Positions 34,743 to 43,862 of a DNA stretch of 49,876 nucleotides are shown piece by piece. Within the stretch, counting starts at the first letter, position 1; the number at the start of each line of letters is the position of its first letter. Location of the stretch: assembly GCA_022779305.1 (NCBI GenBank), contig JALFSW010000024.1, forward strand, positions 1-49,876, written 5' to 3'. The DNA is from Prevotella sp. (GTDB taxonomy: Bacteria > Bacteroidota > Bacteroidia > Bacteroidales > Bacteroidaceae). The position numbers and the translations under genes are program-made. The notes beneath the pieces were generated by a model that was not told the origin of the DNA, did no database searches, and saw only the letters and a program-made list of their open reading frames with translations.

Positions 34743-35183
34743 ATGAAAATAATCATCATAAATGGTCCCAATCTCAATCTCTTGGGCAAACGAGAACCAA
34801 CCGTCTATGGCGTTCAAACTATGGAAGATTGTCTCGCAGCGTTGCAATTACATTATCCTGATATTGAACTAACGTATTTTCAAAGTAACATAGAGGGTGA
34901 ATTGATCAACAAGCTGCAAGAAGTGGGTTTTTCATGCAATGGTATCATACTGAATGCAGGAGCATACACGCATACGAGTATTGCCTTGGCTGATTGCATT
35001 CGTTCCATCACTAGTCCAGTTATAGAGGTGCATATCAGCAACATACATGCGCGCGAAACCTATCGCCATCACTCTATGATTGCAGCCGTTTGCAAAGGCA
35101 CAATACAAGGTTTCGGAATGGACGGTTACCGTTTGGCTATTGAGGCGTTTAAACATCAACACACAGAAAAACAAGCACAATGA
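34743..35183 (+). CDS. aroQ: 3-dehydroquinate dehydratase, type II
   Basis: A 146-residue enzyme converting 3-dehydroquinate to 3-dehydroshikimate in the shikimate pathway. The start at 34743 is fixed by 'MKIIIINGPNLNLLGKREP', the family N-terminus with the catalytic Arg and, slightly later, the Tyr in 'TVYG'. 'NAGAYTHTSIAL' and 'EVHISNIHARE' (catalytic His) complete the signature. Length matches the 140-150 norm; an upstream ATG at 34674 would add 23 residues with no homology. It overlaps the O-methyltransferase start by 4 nt, implying translational coupling. Confidence 0.93.
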   Translation: MKIIIINGPNLNLLGKREPTVYGVQTMEDCLAALQLHYPDIELTYFQSNIEGELINKLQEVGFSCNGIILNAGAYTHTSIALADCIRSITSPVIEVHISNIHARETYRHHSMIAAVCKGTIQGFGMDGYRLAIEAFKHQHTEKQAQ

Positions 35184-35821
35184 TGCAAGAAAACAAGGCA
35201 TTAGAAACCTATATTCATCAACACATTGACCCCGAAGGCGATTATCTCTATCGTTTGTATCGAGCAACCAACATTCATACGCTTCATGGGCGTATGGCGA
35301 GTGGACATTTGCAAGGAAGATTACTGAAAATGTTCGTCAAAATGATAGATCCAAAAAATGTATTGGAGGTTGGTACGTTCAGCGGCTATTCAGCACTTTG
35401 CATTGCCGAAGGACTTGCACCAGACGCAAAGCTCTACACCTTTGAAATCAATGACGAAATGGAAGATTTCACACGTCCGTGGATTGAAGATTCGCCATAT
35501 TCTGACAGGATTGATTTCAGAATAGGTGATGCCATCACTGAAGCCCCAAAACTCGGTATTTGTTTTGATTTGGCTTTCATAGATGGCGACAAACGTACCT
35601 ATATAGAAACTTATGAGATGGTGCTTTCCATCTTACGACAGGGTGGATATATGCTTGCCGACAACACTTTGTGGGATGGTCATGTAATCGACGATGCCTA
35701 TGTAAACGATAGTCAAACAAAATCCATCCGTGCTTTTAATGATTTTGTAGCCCAAGACGAGCGTGTTGAGAAAGTAATTCTCCCACTTAGAGATGGGCTA
35801 ACCATCATTCGGAAAAAATAA
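35180..35821 (+). CDS. Class I SAM-dependent O-methyltransferase (CCoAOMT-like)
   Basis: A 213-residue methyltransferase of the caffeoyl-CoA O-methyltransferase-like family. The SAM-binding loop is 'NVLEVGTFSGYSALCIAEGL' (about 60-79), with 'FIDGDKRTY' (metal-coordinating Asp) near 132 and 'LADNTLWDG' (second metal site) near 158. Bacterial members are Mg2+-dependent and several methylate 5-hydroxyuridine of tRNA or small catechols, but the substrate cannot be told here. The start could be the first ATG (35180, overlapping the aroQ stop) or the second at 35183. Confidence 0.85.
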   Translation: MMQENKALETYIHQHIDPEGDYLYRLYRATNIHTLHGRMASGHLQGRLLKMFVKMIDPKNVLEVGTFSGYSALCIAEGLAPDAKLYTFEINDEMEDFTRPWIEDSPYSDRIDFRIGDAITEAPKLGICFDLAFIDGDKRTYIETYEMVLSILRQGGYMLADNTLWDGHVIDDAYVNDSQTKSIRAFNDFVAQDERVEKVILPLRDGLTIIRKK

Positions 35822-35846
35822 GTTTCCAAGTTTCACAAATATTCTG

Positions 35847-35854
35847 TACCTTTG
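35847..35854 (+). promoter_or_regulatory. -7 element upstream of rbfA
   Basis: TACCTTTG followed by a ~100-nt leader. No TTG stands at 20 nt, so the -33 box is weak. Confidence 0.5.
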
Positions 35855-35880
35855 CAGTCTGAAAATTCTTTTTTAAAGAG

Positions 35881-35920
35881 CTATCAAGTTAGGGAAAAAA
35901 AGAAAATCCCTACAAGATAG
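35881..35920 (+). promoter_or_regulatory. Hairpin in the rbfA leader
   Basis: CTATC...TAGGGA and TCCCTA...GATAG make an 11-bp two-part stem with an A-rich loop. It could stabilise the message or respond to ribosome state; no known family is recognised. Confidence 0.4.
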
Positions 35921-35958
35921 TCGTTAAGTAAAAGAAACCAACATTCAAATATCAAACA

Positions 35959-36294
35959 ATGCAAGAAACAAGACAAAACCGCATAGCCCGCTTGCTTCAA
36001 AAGGAGCTCGCCGACATCTTTCAAAGTCAGACACGTGCAATGCGTGGCATATTGGTAAGCGTAACACGTGCAAAGGTGAGTCCCGATTTGGGTATTTGCA
36101 CAGCCTATTTGAGCGTTTTTCCATCAGAACGTAGCGAAGAATTGCTCAAAAACATCAATGCCAACACGAAAAGCATTCGTTATGAATTGGGCAAACGAGT
36201 GCATAATCAATTGCGCATCATCCCCGAATTGCGTTTCTTCGTTGACGATTCGTTGGATTATATCGACCGCATTGACGAACTGCTGAAACAATAA
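35959..36294 (+). CDS. rbfA: Ribosome-binding factor A
   Basis: A 111-residue KH-like protein that binds the 30S subunit and helps mature the 5' end of 16S rRNA, notably in the cold. Conserved pattern: 'RIARLLQKELADIFQSQ' at the N-terminus, 'VSVTRAKVSPDLGICTAYLSVFPSE' (about 31-55) and 'LRIIPELRFFVDDSLDYIDRIDELL' at the end. Length is normal for the family. The LolC/E-like permease follows after 41 bp. Confidence 0.92.
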   Translation: MQETRQNRIARLLQKELADIFQSQTRAMRGILVSVTRAKVSPDLGICTAYLSVFPSERSEELLKNINANTKSIRYELGKRVHNQLRIIPELRFFVDDSLDYIDRIDELLKQ

Positions 36295-36335
36295 GCCACT
36301 GCGCCTGCGATTTATTCATCATCTATTGCCACGCC

Positions 36336-37568
36336 ATGCACTTCCCATTTTACATAGCCCGACGTTATTTGTTCTCTAAAAAGAGCACCAATGCGATCAA
36401 TATCATCAGCTTCATCTCTGTTGTAGGGGTGGCTGTTGCCACAATGGCTATGGTTGTTGTGTTGAGCGGATTTAATGGATTTTCAGACCTCGTAGCATCT
36501 TTCTTTACCAATTTCGACCCGCAATTGAAGGTGGAACCAGCCAAGGGGAAATCATTTCCAGCCGACGATCCAACACTCTTAAAGATCAAAGCATTACCCG
36601 AAGTTGCAGTAGCCACAGAATGCGTAACCGACCAAGCATTAGCATCCTATAATGGTCGGCAAACTATGGTTACGATAAAAGGAATGCAGGCAAATTTCGA
36701 TTCACTCACACATATTTCAAACATTCTTTATGGCAACACCGACATAAGACTCAAAGTGGCAAATCTTGATTATGCAATCGTGGGCGTGGGTGTTGCCAAT
36801 AAGTTGGGAATGCCCGTTGATTGGCAGAATTATCTACACATCTATGCACCAGTCAGGGAAGGACAGTATGATCCATCTAACCCACTCACAGCCTTTGTAG
36901 CCGATTCCTTGCTCTCTGCAAATGCTGTTTTTCAAGTGAAGCAAGGAAAATATGATAATCAATACATCATTACTTCCATTGATTTTGCACGACGAATATT
37001 TAGTCGGCAGGGCGAAATCACATCTTTGGAATTGCGCCTAAAACCTGGTGAAGACATTGAAAAGACAAAAGAAAAAATCAAAGAAATGGTAGGTGTGAAC
37101 CTTAAAGTGAGCGACAGATACGAACAACAAGCCGACACTTTCAAGATTATGCGTATCGAAAAGCTTTTCGCCTATGCCTTTCTCACGTTCATTTTGCTCA
37201 TTGCTAGTTTTAACATCATTGGGTCGCTTTCTATGTTGATGATTGATAAGAAGGACGACGCTATGACTTTGAGAAACCTTGGAGCCAGCGAAAAACAAAT
37301 CTCGCAAATATTCCTATTTGAAGGGCGTATGATTTCTGTACTGGGTGCAATCATTGGCATTGCGCTGGGACTGTTGCTCTGTTGGTTACAACAAACCTAC
37401 GGATTGGTGCGTTTAGGCAATCAAGCGGGTGTTTTTGTCATCAATGCCTACCCCATCAGTGTTCACCTTTCCGACATCTTTGGTATTTTCGCAACTGTTA
37501 TCCTCATCGGTTGGATTTCTGTTTGGTACCCCGTGCGTCACGTAAGCCGCAGAATAAGCCTTAAATAG
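36336..37568 (+). CDS. LolC/LolE-like FtsX-family permease
   Basis: A 410-residue inner-membrane protein with the MacB-PCD/FtsX layout: one N-terminal helix ('INIISFISVVGVAVATMAMVVVLSGF', about 22-47), a periplasmic domain to about 265, then three helices with the FtsX core 'LRNLGASEKQISQIFLFEGRMISVLGAIIG'. It resembles LolC/LolE, which extract lipoproteins for transport to the outer membrane. The partner ATPase LolD is not in this window. In Bacteroidales this gene often follows rbfA, and the 41-bp gap here supports one transcript. Confidence 0.85.
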   Translation: MHFPFYIARRYLFSKKSTNAINIISFISVVGVAVATMAMVVVLSGFNGFSDLVASFFTNFDPQLKVEPAKGKSFPADDPTLLKIKALPEVAVATECVTDQALASYNGRQTMVTIKGMQANFDSLTHISNILYGNTDIRLKVANLDYAIVGVGVANKLGMPVDWQNYLHIYAPVREGQYDPSNPLTAFVADSLLSANAVFQVKQGKYDNQYIITSIDFARRIFSRQGEITSLELRLKPGEDIEKTKEKIKEMVGVNLKVSDRYEQQADTFKIMRIEKLFAYAFLTFILLIASFNIIGSLSMLMIDKKDDAMTLRNLGASEKQISQIFLFEGRMISVLGAIIGIALGLLLCWLQQTYGLVRLGNQAGVFVINAYPISVHLSDIFGIFATVILIGWISVWYPVRHVSRRISLK

Positions 37569-37793
37569 TCTATTAACATCAGAAATTAATAGGTATTTTC
37601 TCAAATCAAAGTGCAACAGAAAAACAAAGAAAAACGCCAACTCAAGACACCAACAGAAGCATCTTATAAAAAAATCAGATATGTTTTCACTTGCTGATAG
37701 ACGCCACGTGAGGAGGAGTTTTATAGAGATTTTCAAACAGGGTATAATTTATTGATTTTCAGAACATTTTAGTATTTTCTAAAAATGCGTTCT

Positions 37794-37859
37794 AAGTGAG
37801 GCTCAGTTGGATCGCAAATGAGCCTCAGTCGTAGTGCAACTGAGGCTTAGTTACATCGC
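37794..37859. repeat. 22-bp-period palindromic array C
   Basis: Three clear 15-bp units at 37794, 37816 and 37838, with spacers ggatcgc, gtagtgc and acatcgc, and a decayed fourth unit at 37860. It lies about 20 bp before a MITE-like element. Confidence 0.85.
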
Positions 37860-37879
37860 AACTATACATCATAGCATTT

Positions 37880-38074
37880 AAATCAAATCGGTCGTTAGAA
37901 CGTTGCATTTCCTTCTTATTTTCTTTATTCACTTCCCAGCATCTTGCATCGGCTTGGCGGCATTTTGTTTTTCTTCTTTCTTGAAATAGCCCACTACGTC
38001 TGCGAAAAAACGCAGAACAACCTGCACAGACAAATCAGCTATAATCAGTTGGAACTCTTACAACGAATAGGGTT
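37880..38074 (+). mobile_element. MITE-like element, full-length but decayed copy (195 bp)
   Basis: The left end AAATCAAATCGGTCGTTAG is recognisable; the right end CTTACAACGAATAGGGTT is decayed. The interior aligns throughout with 7526-7721 (for instance CTTGAAATAGCCC and GTCTGCGAAAAAACGC), but the left arm of the internal hairpin has drifted and no longer pairs well. It is in the same orientation as the 7526 copy. A 72-codon frame crossing it is not a gene. Confidence 0.75.
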
Positions 38075-38255
38075 TAAACTCCATAAAATCAATAAGAAAA
38101 AACAAACTCCCAATTGCTTTAAAAACCTGCAAAAACAAAGCCACAATCCTAAACAACCTTAAAAACAAGCAAGTTTCAGTGATTTAAGTTGCAAAAAAGG
38201 ATAATATCTAAAGTTTTCTAATTAAATTTGCAAACAAATTGATAATTGCGTCTTA
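38075..38255. other. A-rich leader region of the envelope operon
   Basis: A-rich sequence with a possible -7 box TAAATTTG at 38223-38230 but no well-placed TTG. No ORF or strong hairpin. Confidence 0.4.
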
Positions 38256-39623
38256 ATGAGAAATAGATTATTTTCACTCGTGGCTGTCTTCGCTGCAGCC
38301 TTTGTATTGGTAGCGTGCTTCGATGATGAAAAGGATGATGCATCCAATGGTTATGACGAAACCGCCATCACACTTTTCAGTGTCGAAAGTATCAATGTGC
38401 CTAAGGATACGCTTACAAAAGCGGGAGCCGATACGGTTGTTATCAGTGCGTTGAAACCCAAGAAGTATAAATTCTACATTGATCAAATAACAGGAACGGT
38501 CTATAATCCCGACTCATTGCCTTATGGGGCAGATGCCACGAAAGTAATCGTTTCGGTTACGAACAAAAATGGCGGTCGTGTATTCATAAAATCAACGACA
38601 GACGAAAGTTTCACAGCGTTTAGCACGAAAGACTCTATCGATTTCTCACAGCCCCGTATCTTCAGAACCTATACAGTGAACGGAGCGGCTTATCGTGATT
38701 ATACGGTGAAGGTGAATGTCCACAAAGAAAAGGGCGATGACTTTGTTTGGAATTCGCTCGGCACGCAAACAGCATTGGCCGCACTCTCTGCAAAGAAAGC
38801 ATTTGTAGACAACGGACGCATTTATGTGTTTGGCGTCAAAAGCGGTCGCACGTATGGCTATTATTCAAGCGAAACCGATGGGCAGACGTGGACAGAGATA
38901 ACCACAAACTTTGCGCAAGACGCCTATAAAAGTGTTGTGGCGCAGAATGGTGTGCTTTATTTGGTGGATAACCAACAACTGATGTCTTCTACGGATGCAC
39001 AAACGTGGCAAGCGATTGGTTCAGAAAGTCTTACCACACTCTTGGGTAGCTGCGAAACGGAACTCTACGGACTGACAACCAGTGGTGACGTGAAAGTTTC
39101 GACAGATGGCGGACTTACTTGGAATGCAGAAACATTCGATGCCGATGTAGCGAAATTCCCAACAAGCAATGTGAGTTATACGGTGCACAGTTTGAAAACC
39201 AATACGAACATTACGCAAATCATGCTTGCAGGCGAGGTGAGCAGAACGCAGAAGACAAACGTGTGGACAAAAATGGTGGATAAGCAAGCAACAGCAACCT
39301 ACAAATGGAGCTTTGTAGAAGTGGAAACAGGACTTGTTTTGCCAGCGATGCCCAACCTCCACCTTATTAGATATGATGGAAAAGATTTAGCGTTGGGAAC
39401 AGACAGCAATGCAAGTAAAGGCGTGGTGGTAAGTGCTGATGGTGGTATCACATGGAAGCGCAATACACTTTACCCCTATCCGCTCAATTTTACCGCTTCA
39501 ACTTCATTTGCAGCTGCGGTAGACAGCAATCATTTCATTTGGATTTTCAACGGAGGAAACGTCTGGAAAGGACGCCTCACACGGCTTGGCTGGGCAAGTT
39601 CGCAAAAAGAATTTATGCGCTAA
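38256..39623 (+). CDS. DUF6242-type lipoprotein with Asp-box beta-propeller
   Basis: A 455-residue lipoprotein (lipobox 'VLVAC', Cys21). The N-terminal part (about 25-160) is a beta-sandwich of the DUF6242 kind. The C-terminal ~290 residues carry repeated sialidase-type Asp-box motifs: 'SSETDGQTWTEI', 'SSTDAQTWQAI', 'VSTDGGLTWNAE' and 'VSADGGITWKRN', which define a beta-propeller. Asp boxes are structural and do not imply sialidase activity; no catalytic Arg triad or RIP motif is evident. It is probably surface or periplasmic and heads an operon with DUF6089 and the BAM/uppS genes (22-bp gap to the next gene). Confidence 0.8.
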   Translation: MRNRLFSLVAVFAAAFVLVACFDDEKDDASNGYDETAITLFSVESINVPKDTLTKAGADTVVISALKPKKYKFYIDQITGTVYNPDSLPYGADATKVIVSVTNKNGGRVFIKSTTDESFTAFSTKDSIDFSQPRIFRTYTVNGAAYRDYTVKVNVHKEKGDDFVWNSLGTQTALAALSAKKAFVDNGRIYVFGVKSGRTYGYYSSETDGQTWTEITTNFAQDAYKSVVAQNGVLYLVDNQQLMSSTDAQTWQAIGSESLTTLLGSCETELYGLTTSGDVKVSTDGGLTWNAETFDADVAKFPTSNVSYTVHSLKTNTNITQIMLAGEVSRTQKTNVWTKMVDKQATATYKWSFVEVETGLVLPAMPNLHLIRYDGKDLALGTDSNASKGVVVSADGGITWKRNTLYPYPLNFTASTSFAAAVDSNHFIWIFNGGNVWKGRLTRLGWASSQKEFMR

Positions 39624-39645
39624 TAAGCAATAGGAGGAATAAACA

Positions 39646-40341
39646 ATGAGGCATCTTTGGCTTTATGCATTGCTTTTTTTCTTCACAAGCGTGCCCACGA
39701 TGGCGCAAGAAGATGAAGAATACAGAATGGAGATAGGCGCAGGCGCAGGACTAATGGGGTATCTTGGCGACTTCAATGAAAGTCTGACAAGGAATTTGCA
39801 GCCCATGGGGTCGATTGTTGCACGCTATATCTTCAATCCTTATATGGACTTAAAGCTGGGTGTTGGCTTTGGAAAAGTAAAGGGATCGTCGGCAGATATG
39901 AAGACCTACTATCCGAAGTTCGTTCAAAATAAATATGAGTTTGAAAACAACGTTGTCGATGTCGGACTCACTTATGAATACAACTTCTTTCCCTACGGGA
40001 CAGGACGCGATTATAGGGGGGCGCAACGTTTCACTCCTTTCCTCTCCATCGGTTTAGGGGCAACTTACGTGAAACTCAATGATGGCAACCGACAATCGGC
40101 TTTTTCAGCCAATATTCCGATAGGGGTGGGTGTGAAATACAAGGTGTCGGAACGCATGAACATTGGTTTGCAATGGGCAATGCACTTTTCATTGACCGAT
40201 GAAATTGACGGGCAGAAAGACCCATACGACATCAAGAGTAGTGGTGCTTTTAAAAATACAGACGCCTATTCAACTCTTCAACTCACGTTTACATACAGCT
40301 TTATGGCGAAATGCAGAACTTGTCATAACGACGATGAATGA
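39646..40341 (+). CDS. DUF6089 outer-membrane beta-barrel protein
   Basis: A 231-residue protein with a signal peptide (MRHLWLYALLFFFTSVPTMAQ). It has an eight-stranded-type porin-like barrel: 'YRMEIGAGAGLMGYLGDFNESL' at the start, alternating aromatic strands through the middle, and 'LQLTFTYSFMAKCRTCHNDDE' at the end. The tail CRTC, after the last strand, is odd and could bind metal or form a disulfide. Bacteroidetes carry this gene just upstream of uppS-bamA, as here, so a role in envelope assembly is plausible but unproven. Confidence 0.8.
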   Translation: MRHLWLYALLFFFTSVPTMAQEDEEYRMEIGAGAGLMGYLGDFNESLTRNLQPMGSIVARYIFNPYMDLKLGVGFGKVKGSSADMKTYYPKFVQNKYEFENNVVDVGLTYEYNFFPYGTGRDYRGAQRFTPFLSIGLGATYVKLNDGNRQSAFSANIPIGVGVKYKVSERMNIGLQWAMHFSLTDEIDGQKDPYDIKSSGAFKNTDAYSTLQLTFTYSFMAKCRTCHNDDE

Positions 40342-40401
40342 GCCAAAAGACTGTGAACAGAGAAAAAGTATAAATCAAAAAAGACGTATCCTCGCAACAA
40401 T

Positions 40402-41148
40402 ATGGTAGAAGAAATAGATATGAAACGCATCCCACAACACGTTGCCATCATCATGGACGGCAATGGGCGCTGGGCAATGGAACGTGGAAAAGAACGTTCT
40501 TATGGGCATCAGGCAGGTGTAGAGACGGTGCGCCGCATTACATCGGAATGCACACGTTTGGGTGTTAAATACCTCACACTCTATACATTTTCAACAGAGA
40601 ACTGGAATCGCCCTACGGACGAAATTGCTGCACTGATGGGCTTGGTACTTACATCGCTCGAGGATGAAATTTTTATGAAGAACAATGTGCGTTTTCGGGT
40701 CATCGGCGACCTTCAGCGACTTCCCAAAGAAGTGCAAATGAAGCTGCAAGAAACGATGAACAATACGGCAAAGAACAATGCTATGACAATGGTTGTCGCA
40801 TTGAGCTACTCAGCACGTTGGGAACTGACCAATGCAACCAAGCACATTGCCGAAGAAGTGAAACACGGACGTTTGGAAGTAGAAAACATCGACGAAGCCA
40901 CCATTGCCCAAAACCTATGCACCAACTTTATGCCCGATCCCGACTTATTGATCAGAACAGGCGGCGAACTGCGCATATCAAACTATCTTCTTTGGCAACT
41001 GGCTTACTCGGAACTCTATTTCTGTGACACATACTGGCCCGACTTCAGCGAAAAAGAGCTGCATGAAGCTATCTTAAGCTATCAAAACAGGCAACGAAGG
41101 TTTGGAAAAACGGAAAAACAAGTAGAACAAGAACAAGCAAACAGATAA
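40402..41148 (+). CDS. uppS: Isoprenyl transferase (undecaprenyl diphosphate synthase)
   Basis: A 248-residue cis-prenyltransferase making the C55 lipid carrier for peptidoglycan and LPS. '[13 protein letters not shown]' (about 14-26) contains the catalytic Asp and is the family signature; '[10 protein letters not shown]' (about 59-68) and '[28 protein letters not shown]' (about 177-204) follow. The start at 40402 has an in-frame ATG alternative at 40420, closer to the usual N-terminus. It lies 12 bp before bamA. Confidence 0.95.
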   Translation: MVEEIDMKRIPQHVAIIMDGNGRWAMERGKERSYGHQAGVETVRRITSECTRLGVKYLTLYTFSTENWNRPTDEIAALMGLVLTSLEDEIFMKNNVRFRVIGDLQRLPKEVQMKLQETMNNTAKNNAMTMVVALSYSARWELTNATKHIAEEVKHGRLEVENIDEATIAQNLCTNFMPDPDLLIRTGGELRISNYLLWQLAYSELYFCDTYWPDFSEKELHEAILSYQNRQRRFGKTEKQVEQEQANR

Positions 41149-41160
41149 GACACGCTATAT

Positions 41161-43791
41161 ATGAATAATATTAATAAGGTATTACTTTTCCTTGCCATCC
41201 TACTCGGTACGGCACTGAAAGTAGGCGCACAAGGAAAAATCGTAAACCCGACGATCAGCTATTCTGCCAATCCTGAAACCTATACATTGAAAGGATTGAA
41301 CGTTTCCGGCATTGAAGGGTATGAAGACTATGTGCTTACAGGCATTTCTGGCTTGGCAATCGGACAAGAGTTAGAAATCCCTGGTACAGCAATTACGGAT
41401 GCGGTGAAACGCTATTGGAAACATGGTTTGTTCTCTGACGTTTCTATTGCAGTCGATTCGCTTGTCGGTAAAAACGCTTATTTGCACATCTATCTTAAGC
41501 CTCGTCCACGCGTGTCGGACATTGTTTATTTGGGTGTTAAAAAATCGGAACGTGAAGATTTGGAAAAAAAGATCGGCATATTGAAGGGTGGACAGATAAC
41601 GCCCAATATGTTGGATCGTGCACAGACTTTAGCAAAAAAGTATTTTGAGGACAAAGGCTATAAAGATGCAGAAATCAACATCCGCAGACGAGATGATGTG
41701 GTGGCAAAAAACCAAATCATCCTTGATATTGATGTCGACAAAAAAGAGAAAAAGAAAGTAAGAACCATCACTATTGAGGGCAACAATGAGTTGTCGGATA
41801 AGAAAATAAAAGGTGGTCTTTTCAGCAAGGGTGCTTTCAAAAAGATACACGAGGCGGGTAAGATCGGGAGTTTTTTGAAATCAAAGAAGTTTACACCTGA
41901 ACGCTGGGAAGAAGACAAGAAAAATCTCATCAGTAAATACACCGAAAACGGGTATCGTGATGCGGTTATCGTGGCAGATAGCGTCTCAAATGCCGATGCA
42001 AAACACGTGGATGTTTATGTCAAGGTGGATGAAGGTAAGAAATATTTCATTCGCAACATCACGTGGGTCGGAAACACGGTTTACAATACGGAGTATTTGT
42101 CGCGTTTGCTCAACATGAAGAAGGGTGATGTCTATAACCAGAAGTATTTGAGCAAACGTTTGATGGAAGATGATGATGCAGTGGGCAACTATTATTGGAA
42201 CAATGGGTATGTATTTTATAGTCTTCAACCTACCGAAGTTAATATCGTTGGCGACTCTATCGACCTTGAAATGCGCATTTTTGAAGGTCAGCAAGCGCGC
42301 CTCCGTCGTGTGAAAATTAACGGAAATGACCGCATCTACGAAAACGTAGTGCGTCGTGAGCTGCGCACGAAGCCCGGCGACCTCTTCTCAAAGGAGTCAA
42401 TGATGCGTACGGCACGTGAACTTGCTTCAATGGGACACTTCGACCCCGAATCAGTGAATCCCGATCCGAAGATCAACTACGAAGACGGAACAGTCGATCT
42501 CAATTGGAATTTGAAGTCAAAGTCGAATGACCAAGTTGAATTTTCCGTAGGATGGGGACAGACGGGTGTCATTGGTAAAGTGGGATTGAAACTCAACAAC
42601 TTCTCGCTCGGAAACCTTTTGCGTAAGAAAAGCGAACGAAGGGGCATCCTTCCAATTGGAGATGGTGAAACGATGTCAATCAGTGCGCAGTCGAATGCGT
42701 CTTACTATCAGGCATATAACATTCAGTATGCAACCAACTGGTTTGGTGGTAAACGCCCTATACAATTCACCGTGGGTGCTTTCTACTCAAAACAAACCGA
42801 TGTCTCAAGCAATTATTACAATAGTGGATATATGAATAACTACTATAATTACCTCTACGGATACGGTAATTACAATTATAATAGTTATGAAAACTATCTC
42901 GACCCTAATAAATACATTAAATTGTTTGGTGCAAATATCGGTTGGGGTAAGCGTCTGTCTTGGCCAGATGACTATTTTGTTCTTTCTCTCCAGCTCTCAT
43001 ATCAACGCTACATTCTGAAAAACTGGAGCTATTTCATCATGAGTAATGGAACTGCCAACAACCTGAACTTGAATATTTCGCTGAACCGCAGTTCTACCGA
43101 TAACCCAATGTTCCCACGTCAAGGCTCTGAATTTACAGCCTCGCTGACCATCACTCCGCCCTGGTCAAAGTGGGATGGAAAGAATTATGCAGCATTGGCA
43201 ACCAACCCCGACTCTCCAACCTACCAACAGGAACAACAAGAAAAATATCACTGGATTGAATACCACAAGTGGAAATTCAAGGCTCGAACCTTTACAGCCC
43301 TTTCATCTGGAGCAAAATGCTTTGTCTTGATGACCCGTGTTGAACTGGGATTCCTTGGTAGTTACAATAAATACAAGCAAAGTCCGTTTGAAACTTACTA
43401 TATGGGTGGCGACGGAATGACAGGTTATTCAACTGGCTATGCGCAAGAAACAATCGGTTTGCGTGGATATGAAAATGGATCGCTGACACCAAGAAACGCT
43501 GCAGGTTATGCTTACACGCGTCTGGCTTTAGAACTGCGGTATCCTTTCCTTTTAGGAAATACCACTATCTATGGCTTAGGTTTCGTGGAAGCGGGTAATG
43601 CCTGGATGCAAACAAGTCAATTTAATCCCTTCGATTTGAAACGTTCGGCAGGTATTGGTGTGCGTATCTATCTACCAATGGTGGGTATGATGGGTATCGA
43701 CTGGGCTTATGGATTCGACAAAACATATGGTGCAACAGGTATGGTGAAAGGTGGAAGTCACTTCCACTTCGTACTCGGACAAGAGTTCTAA
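41161..43791 (+). CDS. bamA: Outer-membrane protein assembly factor BamA
   Basis: An 876-residue Omp85 protein, the central subunit of the BAM complex that inserts beta-barrels into the outer membrane. A signal peptide (1-24) is followed by POTRA domains to about residue 460, with repeats such as 'VRTITIEGNNELSDKKIKGGLF' and 'LRRVKINGNDRIYENVVRREL'. A 16-strand barrel follows and ends in Phe ('FHFVLGQEF'). The barrel contains a Tyr/Asn-rich insertion around residues 555-580 (repeats of NYYNYLYGYGNYNYN type), which is unusual for BamA and probably an extracellular loop. The upstream uppS and downstream ompH genes are the standard neighbours. Confidence 0.95.
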   Translation: MNNINKVLLFLAILLGTALKVGAQGKIVNPTISYSANPETYTLKGLNVSGIEGYEDYVLTGISGLAIGQELEIPGTAITDAVKRYWKHGLFSDVSIAVDSLVGKNAYLHIYLKPRPRVSDIVYLGVKKSEREDLEKKIGILKGGQITPNMLDRAQTLAKKYFEDKGYKDAEINIRRRDDVVAKNQIILDIDVDKKEKKKVRTITIEGNNELSDKKIKGGLFSKGAFKKIHEAGKIGSFLKSKKFTPERWEEDKKNLISKYTENGYRDAVIVADSVSNADAKHVDVYVKVDEGKKYFIRNITWVGNTVYNTEYLSRLLNMKKGDVYNQKYLSKRLMEDDDAVGNYYWNNGYVFYSLQPTEVNIVGDSIDLEMRIFEGQQARLRRVKINGNDRIYENVVRRELRTKPGDLFSKESMMRTARELASMGHFDPESVNPDPKINYEDGTVDLNWNLKSKSNDQVEFSVGWGQTGVIGKVGLKLNNFSLGNLLRKKSERRGILPIGDGETMSISAQSNASYYQAYNIQYATNWFGGKRPIQFTVGAFYSKQTDVSSNYYNSGYMNNYYNYLYGYGNYNYNSYENYLDPNKYIKLFGANIGWGKRLSWPDDYFVLSLQLSYQRYILKNWSYFIMSNGTANNLNLNISLNRSSTDNPMFPRQGSEFTASLTITPPWSKWDGKNYAALATNPDSPTYQQEQQEKYHWIEYHKWKFKARTFTALSSGAKCFVLMTRVELGFLGSYNKYKQSPFETYYMGGDGMTGYSTGYAQETIGLRGYENGSLTPRNAAGYAYTRLALELRYPFLLGNTTIYGLGFVEAGNAWMQTSQFNPFDLKRSAGIGVRIYLPMVGMMGIDWAYGFDKTYGATGMVKGGSHFHFVLGQEF

Positions 43792-43862
43792 TCCTCCGCA
43801 CGCATCCTTTGCAACAACTGTAAACAAGGAAGTAAATGTTTTTAAAAACAAAACAACAGACT

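Noticed and set aside
37944..38162. 72-codon frame over the decayed repeat element
   Set aside because: It consists of repeat-element and A-rich sequence (poly-Lys/Asn/Gln composition) and is not kept in other copies.
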